DNA of 64,000 nt from Linderina pennispora (lineage: Eukaryota; Kickxellomycota; Kickxellomycetes; Kickxellales; Kickxellaceae), in contig NW_024468252.1 of NCBI RefSeq assembly GCF_002104995.1, positions 620,001-684,000 of the forward strand. Direction: 5' to 3'. Position 1 is the stretch's first letter. Each line of letters opens with the position of its first letter. The translations under genes were made by a program, and so were the position numbers. Positions 23,079-34,321 of the stretch are shown here, piece after piece. Under the pieces are notes generated by a model that made no database searches, was not told the origin of the DNA, and saw only the letters and a program-made list of their open reading frames with translations.

Positions 23079-23300
23079 TCGCGTCGGCGCAGCCTAAAAA
23101 GCCCAAACCCCAACAGAGTGCAGATTAGTATCAAGTGCTGGAGATCAAGGCGGTGGGAGGATCAGAGCTAAATTTTAACGACAACAAACCACAGCTTTTC
23201 CATTGCGGCGCGAGCGCGCTGTAGCATAAACGCAAAGCCAGCGCCTTTTTATTGTTTTCTCCCAATTCCGGCTTATATCTCTACTAATCCAACAGAAGCA

Positions 23301-25469
23301 ATGGCTGAACACGGCTGGGACGCAGGAAAAGTATTCACGCGCAGCGTCTATAGCGGCGAGGAGGTCAAGGAGGACCACCAGCAGGTGCAGCAATCGCTGT
23401 TTGACTTTATTCAGAATTTCCGCGACGACAATGTGTTTGTCTACCGCGACCAGCTGCGGCGCAACCTGGCACTAGGCGACCCGGTGCTGGATATCAGCCT
23501 TCAGGACCTGGCTGGGTTTGACGAGTCGCTGTCACAAAAGCTGGTGAACAGTCCGCTCGAGATCCTGCCTCTATTTGAGCTGGCAGCGCGTAACAGCGCG
23601 CGCAAGATCGTTGCGCCAAACACCGAGGGCCTGGAGGACGTGCCCGAGGTGCAAGTGACGGTTCGGTCGAACACGAACGTGGTGAACATCCGCGAGCTGG
23701 GGTCGAGCTACATCAGCAAGCTGGTGTGCGTGTCGGGGATTGTCATCGGAGCATCGTCGCTGACGTCGAAGGCGACGCAAGTTCTGCTGCAGTGTCGCAA
23801 CTGCCGCAACACCAAGATGGTGGCAGTGGGCGGTGGATTTGCGGGAGTGCAGATTCCGCGCGTGTGCGACCGCGAGCAGATGCCGGGGCAGAGCGACAAG
23901 TGCCCGCTGGACCCGTTCGAGATTGTCACGGACAAGTGCCAGTTTGTTGACCAGCAGACCCTCAAGGTGCAGGAGGCGCCGGATCTGATCCCCGTGGGTG
24001 AGCTGCCGAGACACATTGTCATGAGCGCGGACCGCAGCCTGACCAACCGCGTGTTCCCGGGCTCGCGGGTAACCATCACCGGCATCTTCACTGTGTACCA
24101 GAGCAAGAACGTCAAAGGCACCAGCGCTGTGGCCATCCGGCAGCCGTATCCTGCGTGTGGTGGGCATTGAGATCAACAAGAGCGGAAACAGCTTCACGAA
24201 GCGGATATTCACGCCCGAGGAGGAGCGCGAGATGACGGCGCTGTCGCGCACGCCGGGCATCTACGAAAAGTTTGCCAGCAGCATAGCGCCGTCGATTTAT
24301 GGCAACGAGGACATTAAAAAGTCGAATCGCATGTCTGCTGTTTGGCGGGTCCAAGAAGACGCTACCCGACGGGATGCGGCTGCGTGGCGATATCAACGTG
24401 CTGATGCTTGGTGACCCTGGAACAGCCAAGAGTCAGCTGCTCAAATTTGTCGAGAAGGTGTCGCCGATCTCAATCTACACATCGGGCAAGGGCAGCAGTG
24501 CGGCGGGTCTGACGGCGTCGGTGATCAAGGATCCATCAACTCGCGAGTTCTATCTGGAAGGCGGTGCCATGGTACTGGCAGACGGCGGCGTGGTGTGCAT
24601 TGACGAGTTTGACAAGATGCGCGATGAGGACCGGGTGGCCATCCACGAGGCAATGGAGCAGCAGACGATCTCCATTGCCAAGGCTGGCATCACGACGATT
24701 CTCAATGCGCGGTCGTCGGTGCTGGCAGCCGCCAACCCGCTGTTTGGGCGGTACGACGACAGCAAGGCGCCCGGGGAGAATATCGACTTCCAGACGACGA
24801 TTCTGTCGCGTTTCGACATGATCTTCATTGTCAAGGACGAGCACAACGAGCAGCGGGACCAGACGATTGCACGGCACGTGATGCAGGTGCATGCAAACCG
24901 CAAGGCAGTGGAGGTGGAGGGCGGCGAGCTGAGCCTGGACACTATGCGGCGATACATCGCCTATTGCAAGGACAAGTGTGCCCCGCGGCTGTCGGAGGAG
25001 GCAGCCGAGAAGCTCAGCAGCTTCTTTGTGGCCATGCGCGCGCAGCTGTGGAGTATGGAGCGCGACTCGACCGAGCGCTCGGTGATCCCGATTACTGTGC
25101 GCCAGCTGGAGGCTGTGGTGCGTATTACCGAGTCGCTGGCCAAGATGACACTGGCGCCGGTGGCCGGCGTTGAGCACGTCGACGAGGCCATCCGTCTGTT
25201 CCGCATGTCCACCATGGATGCCGTGCAGAGCGGCCAGGGCGACGGCACCACGCGGTCTGATCTGTCGGCCGAGATGCGTCGTGTCGAGCAGGAGATCCGC
25301 CGCCGCCTGCCCATCGGCTCGCAGGTGTCGGTGCGTGCGATCAAGGACGATTTTGCCAAGCAGGGCTTCTCGACTCATGCCGTCGATCCGTGCCCTGTTC
25401 CTGCTGGTGCGCCAAGAAACGCTACAGTTCAAGAACCAGCGCATGCTTATCCAGCGCGTGGGTGCCTGA
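23301..25469 (+). CDS. MCM5: DNA replication licensing factor Mcm5, three frameshifts
   Basis: Subunit of the MCM2-7 replicative helicase. The N-terminal domain carries an OB fold with a zinc-binding region (CRNCRNTK). The AAA+ core has Walker [10 protein letters not shown], Walker B CIDEFDKM and the arginine finger SRFD. The C-terminal winged helix ends [19 protein letters not shown]. Single extra bases at about 24150 (in [15 protein letters not shown]), 24326 (in [14 protein letters not shown]) and 25383 (before [11 protein letters not shown]) break the frame. Corrected length is about 721 residues, as expected. No introns are seen. Confidence 0.96.
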
Positions 25470-26123
25470 GGGCTGGTCGGTAGTTTCCGTTGTTTTTTGC
25501 TTTCAATTCTAAAACGTCATCGATTTCTGTCTTGTTTGCTTGGATGCGAGGCGCTGGTGCTTGGCGAGCTAGCCCATCACCCTTTTTTATTTTATTTCTG
25601 GACTCAAAAATCCACCACTTCCCACCACCTGCACGCCCAGCTTCTCAGCTTTGCTTGTTTCTTTTCTCTTGCACATTTATACTTTCGTCAATTCAGACAT
25701 TCCTTGGTTCTAGACGCACTATTTTCTTAGCCCGGCACTTCTCTCTTGCTCTCCCTCCCTCCCTCCCTCCCAAACGTATTCTATTCATATACCTATATAT
25801 ATGCGTCGCTGCGCTTCGTTAGGCACAGGTAAAGACGAAGAGGCTATCCACCATTCCTTCGGCCATAAAGAAAACCCGTTTTTTACTCCACCACCCCACA
25901 CCCGTCCATTGAGTCAAGGCAGCTAAAACTCTCCGGCATAGCGTTTATAGCTGCGACTACCTCCCAGAGCGATTTGAAATTTCCGGGCGAATCGAGCAGA
26001 ACTCCCGAGCACGCACACGGCAGAGACATCGACGTGGACGGGGACACCAGGCCAGCAAAACGCCAGCGGCTCAACACCAAAGCATCTGCAGATACTGCCA
26101 GCTCTCCGCACGCAGCCCACACC
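25470..26123. other. Intergenic region and probable 5' end of the WDR26/Gid7 gene
   Basis: Contains a CTCCCTCC microrepeat (25752-25770) and a TATATATATG stretch near 25793. From about 25940 a frame joining the WDR26/Gid7 gene is open and encodes TRPAKRQRLNTKAS, which looks like a nuclear localisation signal. The true start may therefore lie in an upstream exon not resolved here. Confidence 0.4.
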
Positions 26124-28406
26124 ATGACATTTACACTTGGCTCCGCCAGCGCCGCCCCCGCACCGGAGCAGGCCGCCGGCAGCCTCTACCCCCCACCAGC
26201 AGACCGATCCAACGAACGGAACAACGAATGGCAAATCGCCCGAAGGTGCGTTGATGCGCTATCCAGGGCTTGCAGAGCAGACCCAGCGCATCTGCCTTCG
26301 CGAGTCAGAGTTCAGCGAGGAGCATGTTGTGCGGCTGATGTTGCAGGAGCTTCGTGACCGAGGCTTTGTGTAAGTCCAAAATTATTGTTGCTGTCACGCT
26401 CGGGCGGGAAATGTGCGAAGAGGGACGACCTGGTTCCAGCTTACTAAACTCGGGATTCGTTTTTGTAGGGATTCGTTCAATCAGCTCCAGCGCGAGTCCG
26501 GATACACGCTCGAGGACGACACTGTGACACAGTTCCGCGAAAGCGTTCTGTCCGGCGAGTGGGCAGAGGTCGAGCGCGGCCCTGGCGTCTATCGGCGTCG
26601 AGGCGCAGTCGATGCTCAATGTAAGTTGCCTACTGCTCTTGCTGCCAGTCCACCTCCACACGTGAATTCGATTGCAACAATATATCGCCGCAATTAATTG
26701 AATGAGTGCCGGCTGACCCATTCCGCCCTGCCGTCCAATTTATCGAGTCGCAGATGATCGCAAACTAACCATTGCCCTTGCCCCCCGTTTGCTTGTAGTC
26801 GGCGCGGTTCACCATCAAGCGGCAGCAATTCCTCGAGCTGCTTGAGGCACGCAGGCTGAAGCAGGCGCTGCTGGTGCTGCAAAACGAGCTCAGCGCCCTG
26901 ACTGACGATATTCCGCAGCTGCACCGCCTCTCGAGTCTGCTCATGTGCCCATCACCCGCTGATCTCTACACTGCTTCCAGCTGGGATGGCTGCCAGGGCC
27001 GGTCGCGCTTCCAGGTGCTCGAGTCTCTACAGGCCTTCATTTCGCCGCGCCGCATGGTTCCGGCCCACCGCATGGAGACCCTGTTCAAGCAGTCGATACG
27101 CAGCCAGGAGGCCAACTGCGAGCACCACACGTCAAAAGGCCCAGCCCAGCCTGTACATCGACCACACGTGCTCTGCCGAGCTGTTCCCGCCCCACCTGCG
27201 CATCTCACTGCGCGGCCACAGCAACGAAGTGTGGTATGTAGCCTTCTCGCCTGACGACCGCTACCTGGCGTCAGCGTCGCGCGACCAGTCGTGCATCATA
27301 TGGAGCACCACCGATTACTCGATTGTGCACCGGTCTCGAGGGACACACAGGCAAAATATCGTACCTCTCATGGTCGCCCGACAGCGAATATCTTGTGTCA
27401 GCCAGCGACGACAAGAAGCTGCTGCTGTGGGATGTTCACTCGGGCAAGCTCCGTCACACGTTTACTGGCCACACGGAAACCATTACCGCGTGTCGGTGGC
27501 TGTCGGACGGTGAGCGGTTCTTGTCGGCCGGGATGGACAAGAAGATCATCATGTGGAGCGCAAAGGGCCACAAGCTCAAGCACATCGACACGCCGCGTGT
27601 GCACGACATCGCCATCTCGTCTGACGATAAGACAATGGTGGTGGCCGATGACAGAGAGAACGTCTATATATACGACCTGGCTTCAGTGACGCTGAAACAC
27701 AAGCTCAAGGAGACTGCCGGCATCATGTCACTGAGCCTCACAGCCGACTCACGCTACTGCCTAGTTGGCTTGTTCAAGGGCGAGCTGCACCTGTGGGATC
27801 TGCGCACCCAGGTGTGTGTACGTGAGTTCTCGGGTTACGCCCAGGGTCCCTATCGTGATCAGGTCGGGGTTTGCTGGCGTCGACGACCGGTTCGTGGTTG
27901 TCGGAAGCGAAGACAGCCTGGTATTTGTATGGAACCGCAATACGGGTAACCTGCTGGCTCGCCTCAAGGGCCACGCACGTACGGTCAACGGGTTCGCCTG
28001 GAGCACTGGTCTGGCCGCCCTGGCCACCATCTCTGACGACAAGACCATCTGTGTATGGCCGGCATATGAGGGCGCGCCTAGCTGCATGTCACCATCGGAC
28101 CTTTGCCGGATCCGCCGTTGCATCAGTCGGTGGGTCTTTGCCGCCAAAGGGCAAGGATTCGGCGCCGTCCGTCGCCCGCTTTAAGCCAACACACTGATGA
28201 GCATGACCGTGAAGAAGAGGAAGATGACGATGAGGACGACGATGAGGGGGAGGAAGACGAAGAGGAGTATGGCTTGCGCAGCCGCCGCCATGACAGTAGT
28301 GATGAAGGACGACGAGTCCATGTCTTCAGGCTCTGGGAGGAAATACCAGCCTGGAAGGCCCGTCGACCGGCGCCAGTGGCCTTCTGTCCTTCTACTGACA
28401 TTGTAA
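26124..28406 (+). CDS. WDR26/Gid7-like LisH-CTLH-WD40 protein, three exons, about eight frameshifts
   Basis: Gid7/WDR26 scaffolds the GID/CTLH ubiquitin ligase. Exons are 26124-26369, 26469-26620 and 26799-28406. LisH: EEHVVRLMLQELRDRGFVDSFNQLQRESGY; CTLH: VLSGEWAEVERALASIGVEA then FTIKRQQFLELLE; WD40 repeats begin at HSNEVWYVAFSPDDRYLASAS and include LEGHTGKISYLSWSPDSEYL and GHARTVNGFAWS. An acidic tail (DREEEEDDDEDDDEGEEDEEE) follows the last repeat. Single extra bases lie at about 26200-26240, 26571, 27135, 27333, 27861, 28100, 28188 and 28302, the densest cluster in the window. Corrected length is about 665 residues from the first ATG. The last three corrections rest on composition only, so the tail is less certain. 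Confidence 0.85.
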
Positions 28407-28747
28407 TTTTCCTCGTATCATCCAAACATATACCACTTTTCTTTCCACATTCGGGTATCCACATGTGCACTGCAGATCCAGGCTGCTTGTTTGCAAACAC
28501 GGCTTTGTTGGTGAGCGTTGTTAGCCAGTGATAACAGAGAAGAGGACTAAGAGCTATATAGAAAGAGGGCAGGTAAAGTGTGGAGGGAAGGTGTGTTCAG
28601 GGTAAGAGAAAAGTGAGGATATTGAAGATAGAGATAGGAGACACGAAGCGGCAAAAAGAGCAAGAGGATAGTGAATAAATGTAGGTGTTGGAACTTCCCG
28701 ACCAGCAGCAGAAGGAACAAATAAAGACATTTGGTGTTTAGTAGCAT
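28407..28747. other. Convergent intergenic region, WDR26/Gid7 and PP2A B56
   Basis: Both genes end toward it. Purine-rich on the plus strand from 28540 to 28680. No gene is seen. Confidence 0.5.
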
Positions 28748-31214
28748 TCAGGAGGGCGGCGGTGTAGACGTGTCCATCTCCGCGCTGCTGTCTGTCGATA
28801 CCCGTCCCTGTGTCGCTGCCCTGGATCAGCGTGGCGGTGCCGCCGGTCGCTGGCGCCGATTCGACGCCCGACGTTTCCATCTGCACCGGCGGGTCCATTG
28901 GTACATCCTGGCTGGCAACTGCTACCGCGACCGGCGTCGGTCGTCGTCGTCGGCAGGCTCTGATGTATAACTATCTCGCCGTTGGCCGATAGCGAGTACT
29001 GGAGCTGCTGGTTCTGTCCGGCCACCGCCTGCACAGCCGCAATCTGCTCCGTGGTCATGTAGTGCTGCTGCGGGTGGAAGGTACTGGTAGTGGCTGCCAG
29101 TCCAACCTCAGCCGCCGTAGTCGCCGGCGACCCCAGAGTGATGGGCACGCTAGTGCCTGACGACCTGATGTCCACCTGCATGTCCAGCGACTCCATATCC
29201 ATTCCGGTCTGGTGCCCCATCGGAGCAGCAGAGTAGCCGTCGATGCTGTTTGCCATGCCATGAAGCATCGCCGCATGCTGGTGCTGCTCCATTTGCTGCT
29301 GCTGCTGAAGCTGTTCCATATGTTGTTGGTGCAGCTGCTGCTGGTACGTGAACGGGTTCTGGCCATGGGCACCCAGCATATCGTCGGCAATCAGCGACCC
29401 GTCGCTCTCATCTAGCAGCATCATCCCGCCCATCATGACAGACTCAGGCTCGCCGGCTTTGATGCTGTCTACTAGCTTGTCCAGCTCCAGGATAAATTCA
29501 TCTTCGTCCATCTCGCTGGCCAGCGTGTTCACATCATCAAGCTTGCTGATGAGCTGAGGCACCGGCGACGTCTGTGCAGCAGCGTCGGCTTCACTGGCAA
29601 CAGTGTCCTTCGAGGCGGGGTCTTCAGCCGAGCCATTTGTAGCGTCAGACGCCTCGCTGGTAACATCGGCCGGCAGCCTGGGACTGGCTTCATCATTTGC
29701 TGTTGCTGTCTGCTCTGTAGCTGCTTCTTTGCAGGCTTCCTCAGCCATGACGATGTCATCCCTGGCCTCGTCTGCACCCACCTCTGGATTTACCGTGAGA
29801 ACAGGGCTCGAGAACCGTCCACTATCTGTCCGACTGACTGCTGTCCTGTGGCTGCGGGCTTTCTGGTGTCCTGCAAGACGGTGGTTGGTGTCTCGCACTG
29901 CTGGGCCTTGGTCATGGCAACCCTGGCCAGCGACGACCACCGTGTGCTGTTTTGCTGACGCCGCTTCCTCTCCTGGTCGCGCGTCTTCCGGAACTCGCTC
30001 AGGCACTGGTCGAACACGTCCTCGTTAACGTTGACAAAGAAGCGCAGTGTCTGGTACACCTGGTTGTGGATGGTGCGGTTCCAATGCGACCGCGAGTGCT
30101 GGTAGATGCCTGCTAGGGTGACAGGCAGAATCAAGTGGTTGTTGTCGGTGATAAGGTTGACAATGTACTGATTGCGCCACATTCCCAGCGTGCGCTCGGC
30201 AATCTGGAAGTGTGGACTGACGATGCACCGCACCAGCTGCTGGAACATGGGCTGGCAGATCTTGGTGAACTGGGTCGGCTCAATGACGTCCAGTATCTCC
30301 TCGAGCTCATTCAGGAACATGACCTCCTTGGGACTGTTGACCTTGGGCCAGTACCGGAGCATGGCCTTGATGATGGTAGTCGCCAGCGCCGGGTCCTTTT
30401 CCAGGAACTGCACAGTGCAGTAGGTCAGCTGCGGGTGGTAGAGACCCATTGGCCGCGCCTTGTGCAAGGGCAACAGGACGCGATGCAAAAAGTTCTTGTG
30501 CTCCTCCTTTAGCGGAACCGTGAACCCGTTGATAATGCTGCCTAGGATCTCGAGCAGCTCGGCAATTCCGTTGTGACGCTGCGTCTCGTATATGAACTGC
30601 AGAAAGATGTTGTTGATGGAGCGCCGAATAAACGACCGCATGCCAAGCATCTTGCCGTATATCCGGTGCAACACTGTCTTCAGCAGCTCACGCTCGCGCA
30701 CATCCTCGCAGTCAAACAGGTCCAGCAGCTGCGTCGTGAATGCCTGGTCGATAAACGAGCGTGCCAGCCCGTTGTTGAAATCCCCCGACTCGAGGAACCG
30801 CAGGAAAATGTGGTACACTAGTGACAGATGCGGCCATGCCGGCTCGTCGCGCGGCTCATCCTCCTCGGGGTCGAACGGGTCGCCAAACGCATTGACCTGG
30901 GGTGGGATGACGCGGAATATGTTTGCCTGCACCATCTGAAAAATAGCCGGGTACACATCGGCTGTGATTACGCCAGTGCGCGAGGTGATGTAGTCGTGAA
31001 TCTCCTCCAGAGTACTGCGCTTGGCCTCCTTGCCCTCCAGCTCTGCCTCCGGGTCCTGGAAGTCAAAGATGGTCACGCACTGGTATATCTTTTGGATGAA
31101 CAGCTGCTTGCGCTCTGCTTCTGTCAGGTCGTGGGCTACATATTTTGGCGCGTACCGGGCGGGTTTTTTAATACCATAGTGGTGGTTGGGCTTCGACACA
31201 AGCACTTGGCGCAT
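28748..31214 (-). CDS. RTS1: PP2A regulatory subunit B56 (Rts1-like), four frameshifts in the tail
   Basis: Targets protein phosphatase 2A. The B56 HEAT-like core runs without breaks from about 31160 to 29950 ([81 protein letters not shown]). The long tail is Ser/Thr/Pro-rich, acidic, then Gln/His/Met-rich ([16 protein letters not shown]). Single extra bases at about 29867, 29829, 28937 and 28799 break only this tail; correcting them gives [18 protein letters not shown] and an end [16 protein letters not shown]. Corrected length is about 820 residues. The ATG at 31214 follows a pyrimidine-rich leader; frames upstream are open but not protein-like. The long low-complexity N-terminus of yeast Rts1 is not seen. 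Confidence 0.92.
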
Positions 31215-31589
31215 TAAATGAAGGTGTGTGGTGCTAAAAGGGTTGACAAATGAAAGCAAGGCGCTCCGTTGACAGGCAGTGCAAAAGGGGTGTAAAAGAA
31301 GGCGAGAAGTGCAGGAGCGAGAAAGGAGAAAGAGGAAGTCGTCTGCATCCCAGGCCGCATGCCAGGTCATCAATGGGAGCAGGAAAACAGAATAACAAGG
31401 TGCGAAAGTAAGCGCACCAAGGGTTACTTGGCCACATCCCGCTTGCTCCTCTTTCCCTTCCCCCCTCGACGAAATTACTGCACGTTCGTTTACTGCGCTC
31501 ACTAAACAACGGCAAAGAATTGCACAGGGAGGAGGCCAGCAGCAGAAAAGCCTGGTGTACCGGCCACGCCCGCGTAACGAGCAGTCCCT

Positions 31590-31625
31590 GGGAGCTGGTG
31601 GAGCTGGTGGAGCTGGTGGAGCTGT
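31590..31625. repeat. Tandem 9-bp repeat (GGAGCTGGT), about four units
   Basis: Three perfect GGAGCTGGT units followed by GGAGCTGTT in the B56 upstream region. Confidence 0.8.
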
Positions 31626-32988
31626 TGGCTTAGCGAGGGCCAAGCGACATGCTGACACAGGTTTGGACAATCCACTAGCCCCTTCGGAATGGGGGCGAAG
31701 AAAGAAGCAGCAGACAAACTCAGTGCAGAAAAATGAAACAGGACACCCCGAATAGCACATGCACCTTTGCCCATGACAAGGCTCATGGGGTTCAGAGAAG
31801 CCTTAAACCCACACAAGCTGGTGGTTGCAATAGTGGTAGCGGTCCTAGCATGCAAGTAAAACCTACCTAGTATTTGAGGCAGCATCCGGAACTCGTGCTT
31901 GCCGCCAGTGCTGTGGCGCGACGATTGGGGTCTTCTTGCGACTCGCAGAGACGGAACCTCGTCAACCTGGGCGACGCTGAACCGCCCTCCAAGACCAGCC
32001 AGCGGCGGTGCATTGCGTGCACGATTGACCTCTGGCCCGGCAACTCCCATTTTGCGGCCCTACCAGTATTACCAAGGTTAGCAGCAGGACTCCCAGCATT
32101 GTTACATGCCAATACACACTGGTTTATGCTTGTTCCGTACCTTGCCTTGCTGTTCGAGCATAATTTGCGTAGTGGGGTTTAGGTGCAACAATGAGAAGTG
32201 AGAAGAAAGGAAGTGAGAAGTGAAGAAGGCGGCAGCTGTCTGTCCGTTTTCCGACCAGCCTGTATGCGTCAAGCGAAATAAGCTTTTGTGAGACCAGAGC
32301 AGCAATTTGCACAGATGCGTTCCAATCGAGCCAAATAGAAGTGAAAAAACAGTAGTATTAGAGGGGAGCAAAAGAAGAGAAAAACACCGGAAAGAGAAGA
32401 GAAACCCGCTATTCGCCAGCCCGTTCTTCTCGCCTGTCACAAAACGCTCTCTTTTGCACTCGTCGACGCGCGAAACTTTGGCCTCGCTTCTGATTTTTTT
32501 TGGGACACTCGACCGGTCCCTGAGACGTCTGGCCTTGCGAGCTCCAGCCCAAGCCAATGGAACTCCAGCTTGCACTCGGGGCACCTTTTCCAGTCTGGCG
32601 CGCATACTGCAGGACACCTGTTGCTTGATGTCGGAAGTGTCACGTAGCAGCGACATAGCGCGTAGCCATGCAGATGCGTTCTCAATGGCGGTAGCGATGA
32701 TAGTGTTTTGCTGCAAGACAATAGGCAGCGCAAGGGCTGAACACGAACCTACACCAGTTCACAGCGCTCGCAAATGCACCTGGTAGACCTGTCACAGACG
32801 TTCAGTAGAATGTCTAAGCCTGAGGGGATCGACTAAAAAATCAGTGAATGTAGCGTTGGACCACAATGCGAGCTGCTAGGAATCCTGGTCCTTTTTCTAG
32901 CTTATCCGGTCCCGTTTTTGCGGCGATCAATGGTCTATTGAAAGCAATGGCGGCTCCAGTGCTCCCCATGTTTCATGCATCGCCGGTC

Positions 32989-32997
32989 TATAAATAG
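32989..32997 (+). promoter_or_regulatory. Orphan TATA box (TATAAATAG)
   Basis: Strong TATA consensus on the plus strand. No convincing coding frame follows within 300 bp, so it may serve a non-coding transcript, a lost gene, or nothing. Confidence 0.3.
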
Positions 32998-33556
32998 GTC
33001 CACCGTCTGGGCACGAGTCCAGCGCTGCCATATTAATTTGATCCTCACAACGATTGTAGGCACGATCAGTCCCTTGTGCCCCTATGCCTTGCAATAGCAG
33101 TGGCTACAGCAGTGCACTGAGGCATGAAGCTGGCCCTTATGCACCTATCTATGTGCACCTAAGGCTTCTGTGAGTAAAACACAGAGTGAGTGAAATTGGA
33201 TGGCAAATGTGTGTCAAATTTCCTAGACACTCGGTACACAAAAGTCAGCTCTGTAGAGGACCTCAGGCATATAAGCACGACAGTCATCTACTTTTCAATG
33301 ACCACTGCTGGCATAGATTTTTTTGTTGACCTCATGTTCGTAGTTTCATCTTCAGGGAGGCGCATGGCAGTTTCCCCGATAGAAGTGAGCCATGTCACAT
33401 GTAGACTGTTGGCTGGCGGTATATTTGCATGCAAAGTTGGTCATCATAATATGTCGGTGCCAACCCTAGTGCGGACCATATGAAAATTCAATCTCAGTAT
33501 CTGGACAGAATAACCTCCAACTTTATAGCGATGACTAAGGCTAGTCACCAAATGAC

Positions 33557-33589
33557 AATAATTCTCGAAATTATTCTGTCAGAATTATT
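33557..33589. repeat. Overlapping AT-rich inverted repeats
   Basis: AATAATTCT (33557-33565) pairs perfectly with AGAATTATT (33581-33589). AATAATT (33557-33563) also pairs with AATTATT (33569-33575) around CTCGA. The two hairpins exclude each other. Role unknown. Confidence 0.7.
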
Positions 33590-34321
33590 TATAGAATCCT
33601 AAAGCAGCAGAAGTTTGTTAATTGTTAGAGCGTAGTCGCTACTGCCTGGTGTGGATGCAGCTCCAGCCAATATGCCTGCAGCCCCACGCACATTAACCAG
33701 GCATATTCAACAACATATACAGTATCTGTGACTCAAGTTAATGGGAAAGATGTCTAGCCTATTGATGACACAGCAATCGATAACGGAACTGTCTTTACTT
33801 TTCCATAAGGTTTTGCTAGACTTGTGGCGGTCGCAATGCGGGCTTGGCATGTTTGTATAATGAGTAAAAGAATCAACCTGAAGAATCTATCTGTGTGGCC
33901 AACACATTTGCCTTTTATAGATGAGAATGAGGGGCACGGCCAGATCTCGGGTGATTCTGTCCGTGTGGTGGCCCGAACACCACAAGCTCGCATCGCGAGT
34001 GCCATAAGTCTAGTAGATGTATTTTGGAGTGTTTAAAGAAAAGAACTGGATATTTTTCTAGCCATGCTTAGAGCACACATAAGGGTTGCGACAAGTGCGT
34101 CCTTTTCTCTCACTCGCTCCTCGGATGGGTCAAACCACATGTCATCAATACATACACATACAGGGCCTTTGGAACGATTGTCGCTGAAGATCGGGTTCCA
34201 AACAGATTGGTGTAGATATCTCTTGCTAATGCTTGAACATCCTCGACATTAGGCTGGTCACTGTTGAAATGTCAGCTAATGCATCATTCAAAGTCAGGAA
34301 GTGATGTCATAACCCCTAGCT

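Larger units (their letters stand above)
31215..34321. other. Gene-poor region with no supported coding gene
   Basis: About 3.1 kb. The first few hundred bases are the B56 leader and promoter. From about 32.8 kb the DNA becomes more AT-rich. Open frames (for example 33190-33483 plus and 32102-32716 minus) have no recognisable domain and biased composition. It contains a 9-bp tandem repeat at 31590, a TATA box at 32989 with no clear gene after it, and an inverted repeat at 33557. Degenerate genes or non-coding transcripts are possible. Confidence 0.5.

Noticed and set aside
31215-31760. An upstream extension of the B56 frame
   Set aside because: The encoded residues (Cys/Leu/Phe-rich) are a reading of a pyrimidine-rich leader, not a protein domain.
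33190-33483. A 97-codon frame in the gene-poor region
   Set aside because: No recognisable motif, no promoter directly upstream, and AT-rich surroundings. It is as likely as chance.
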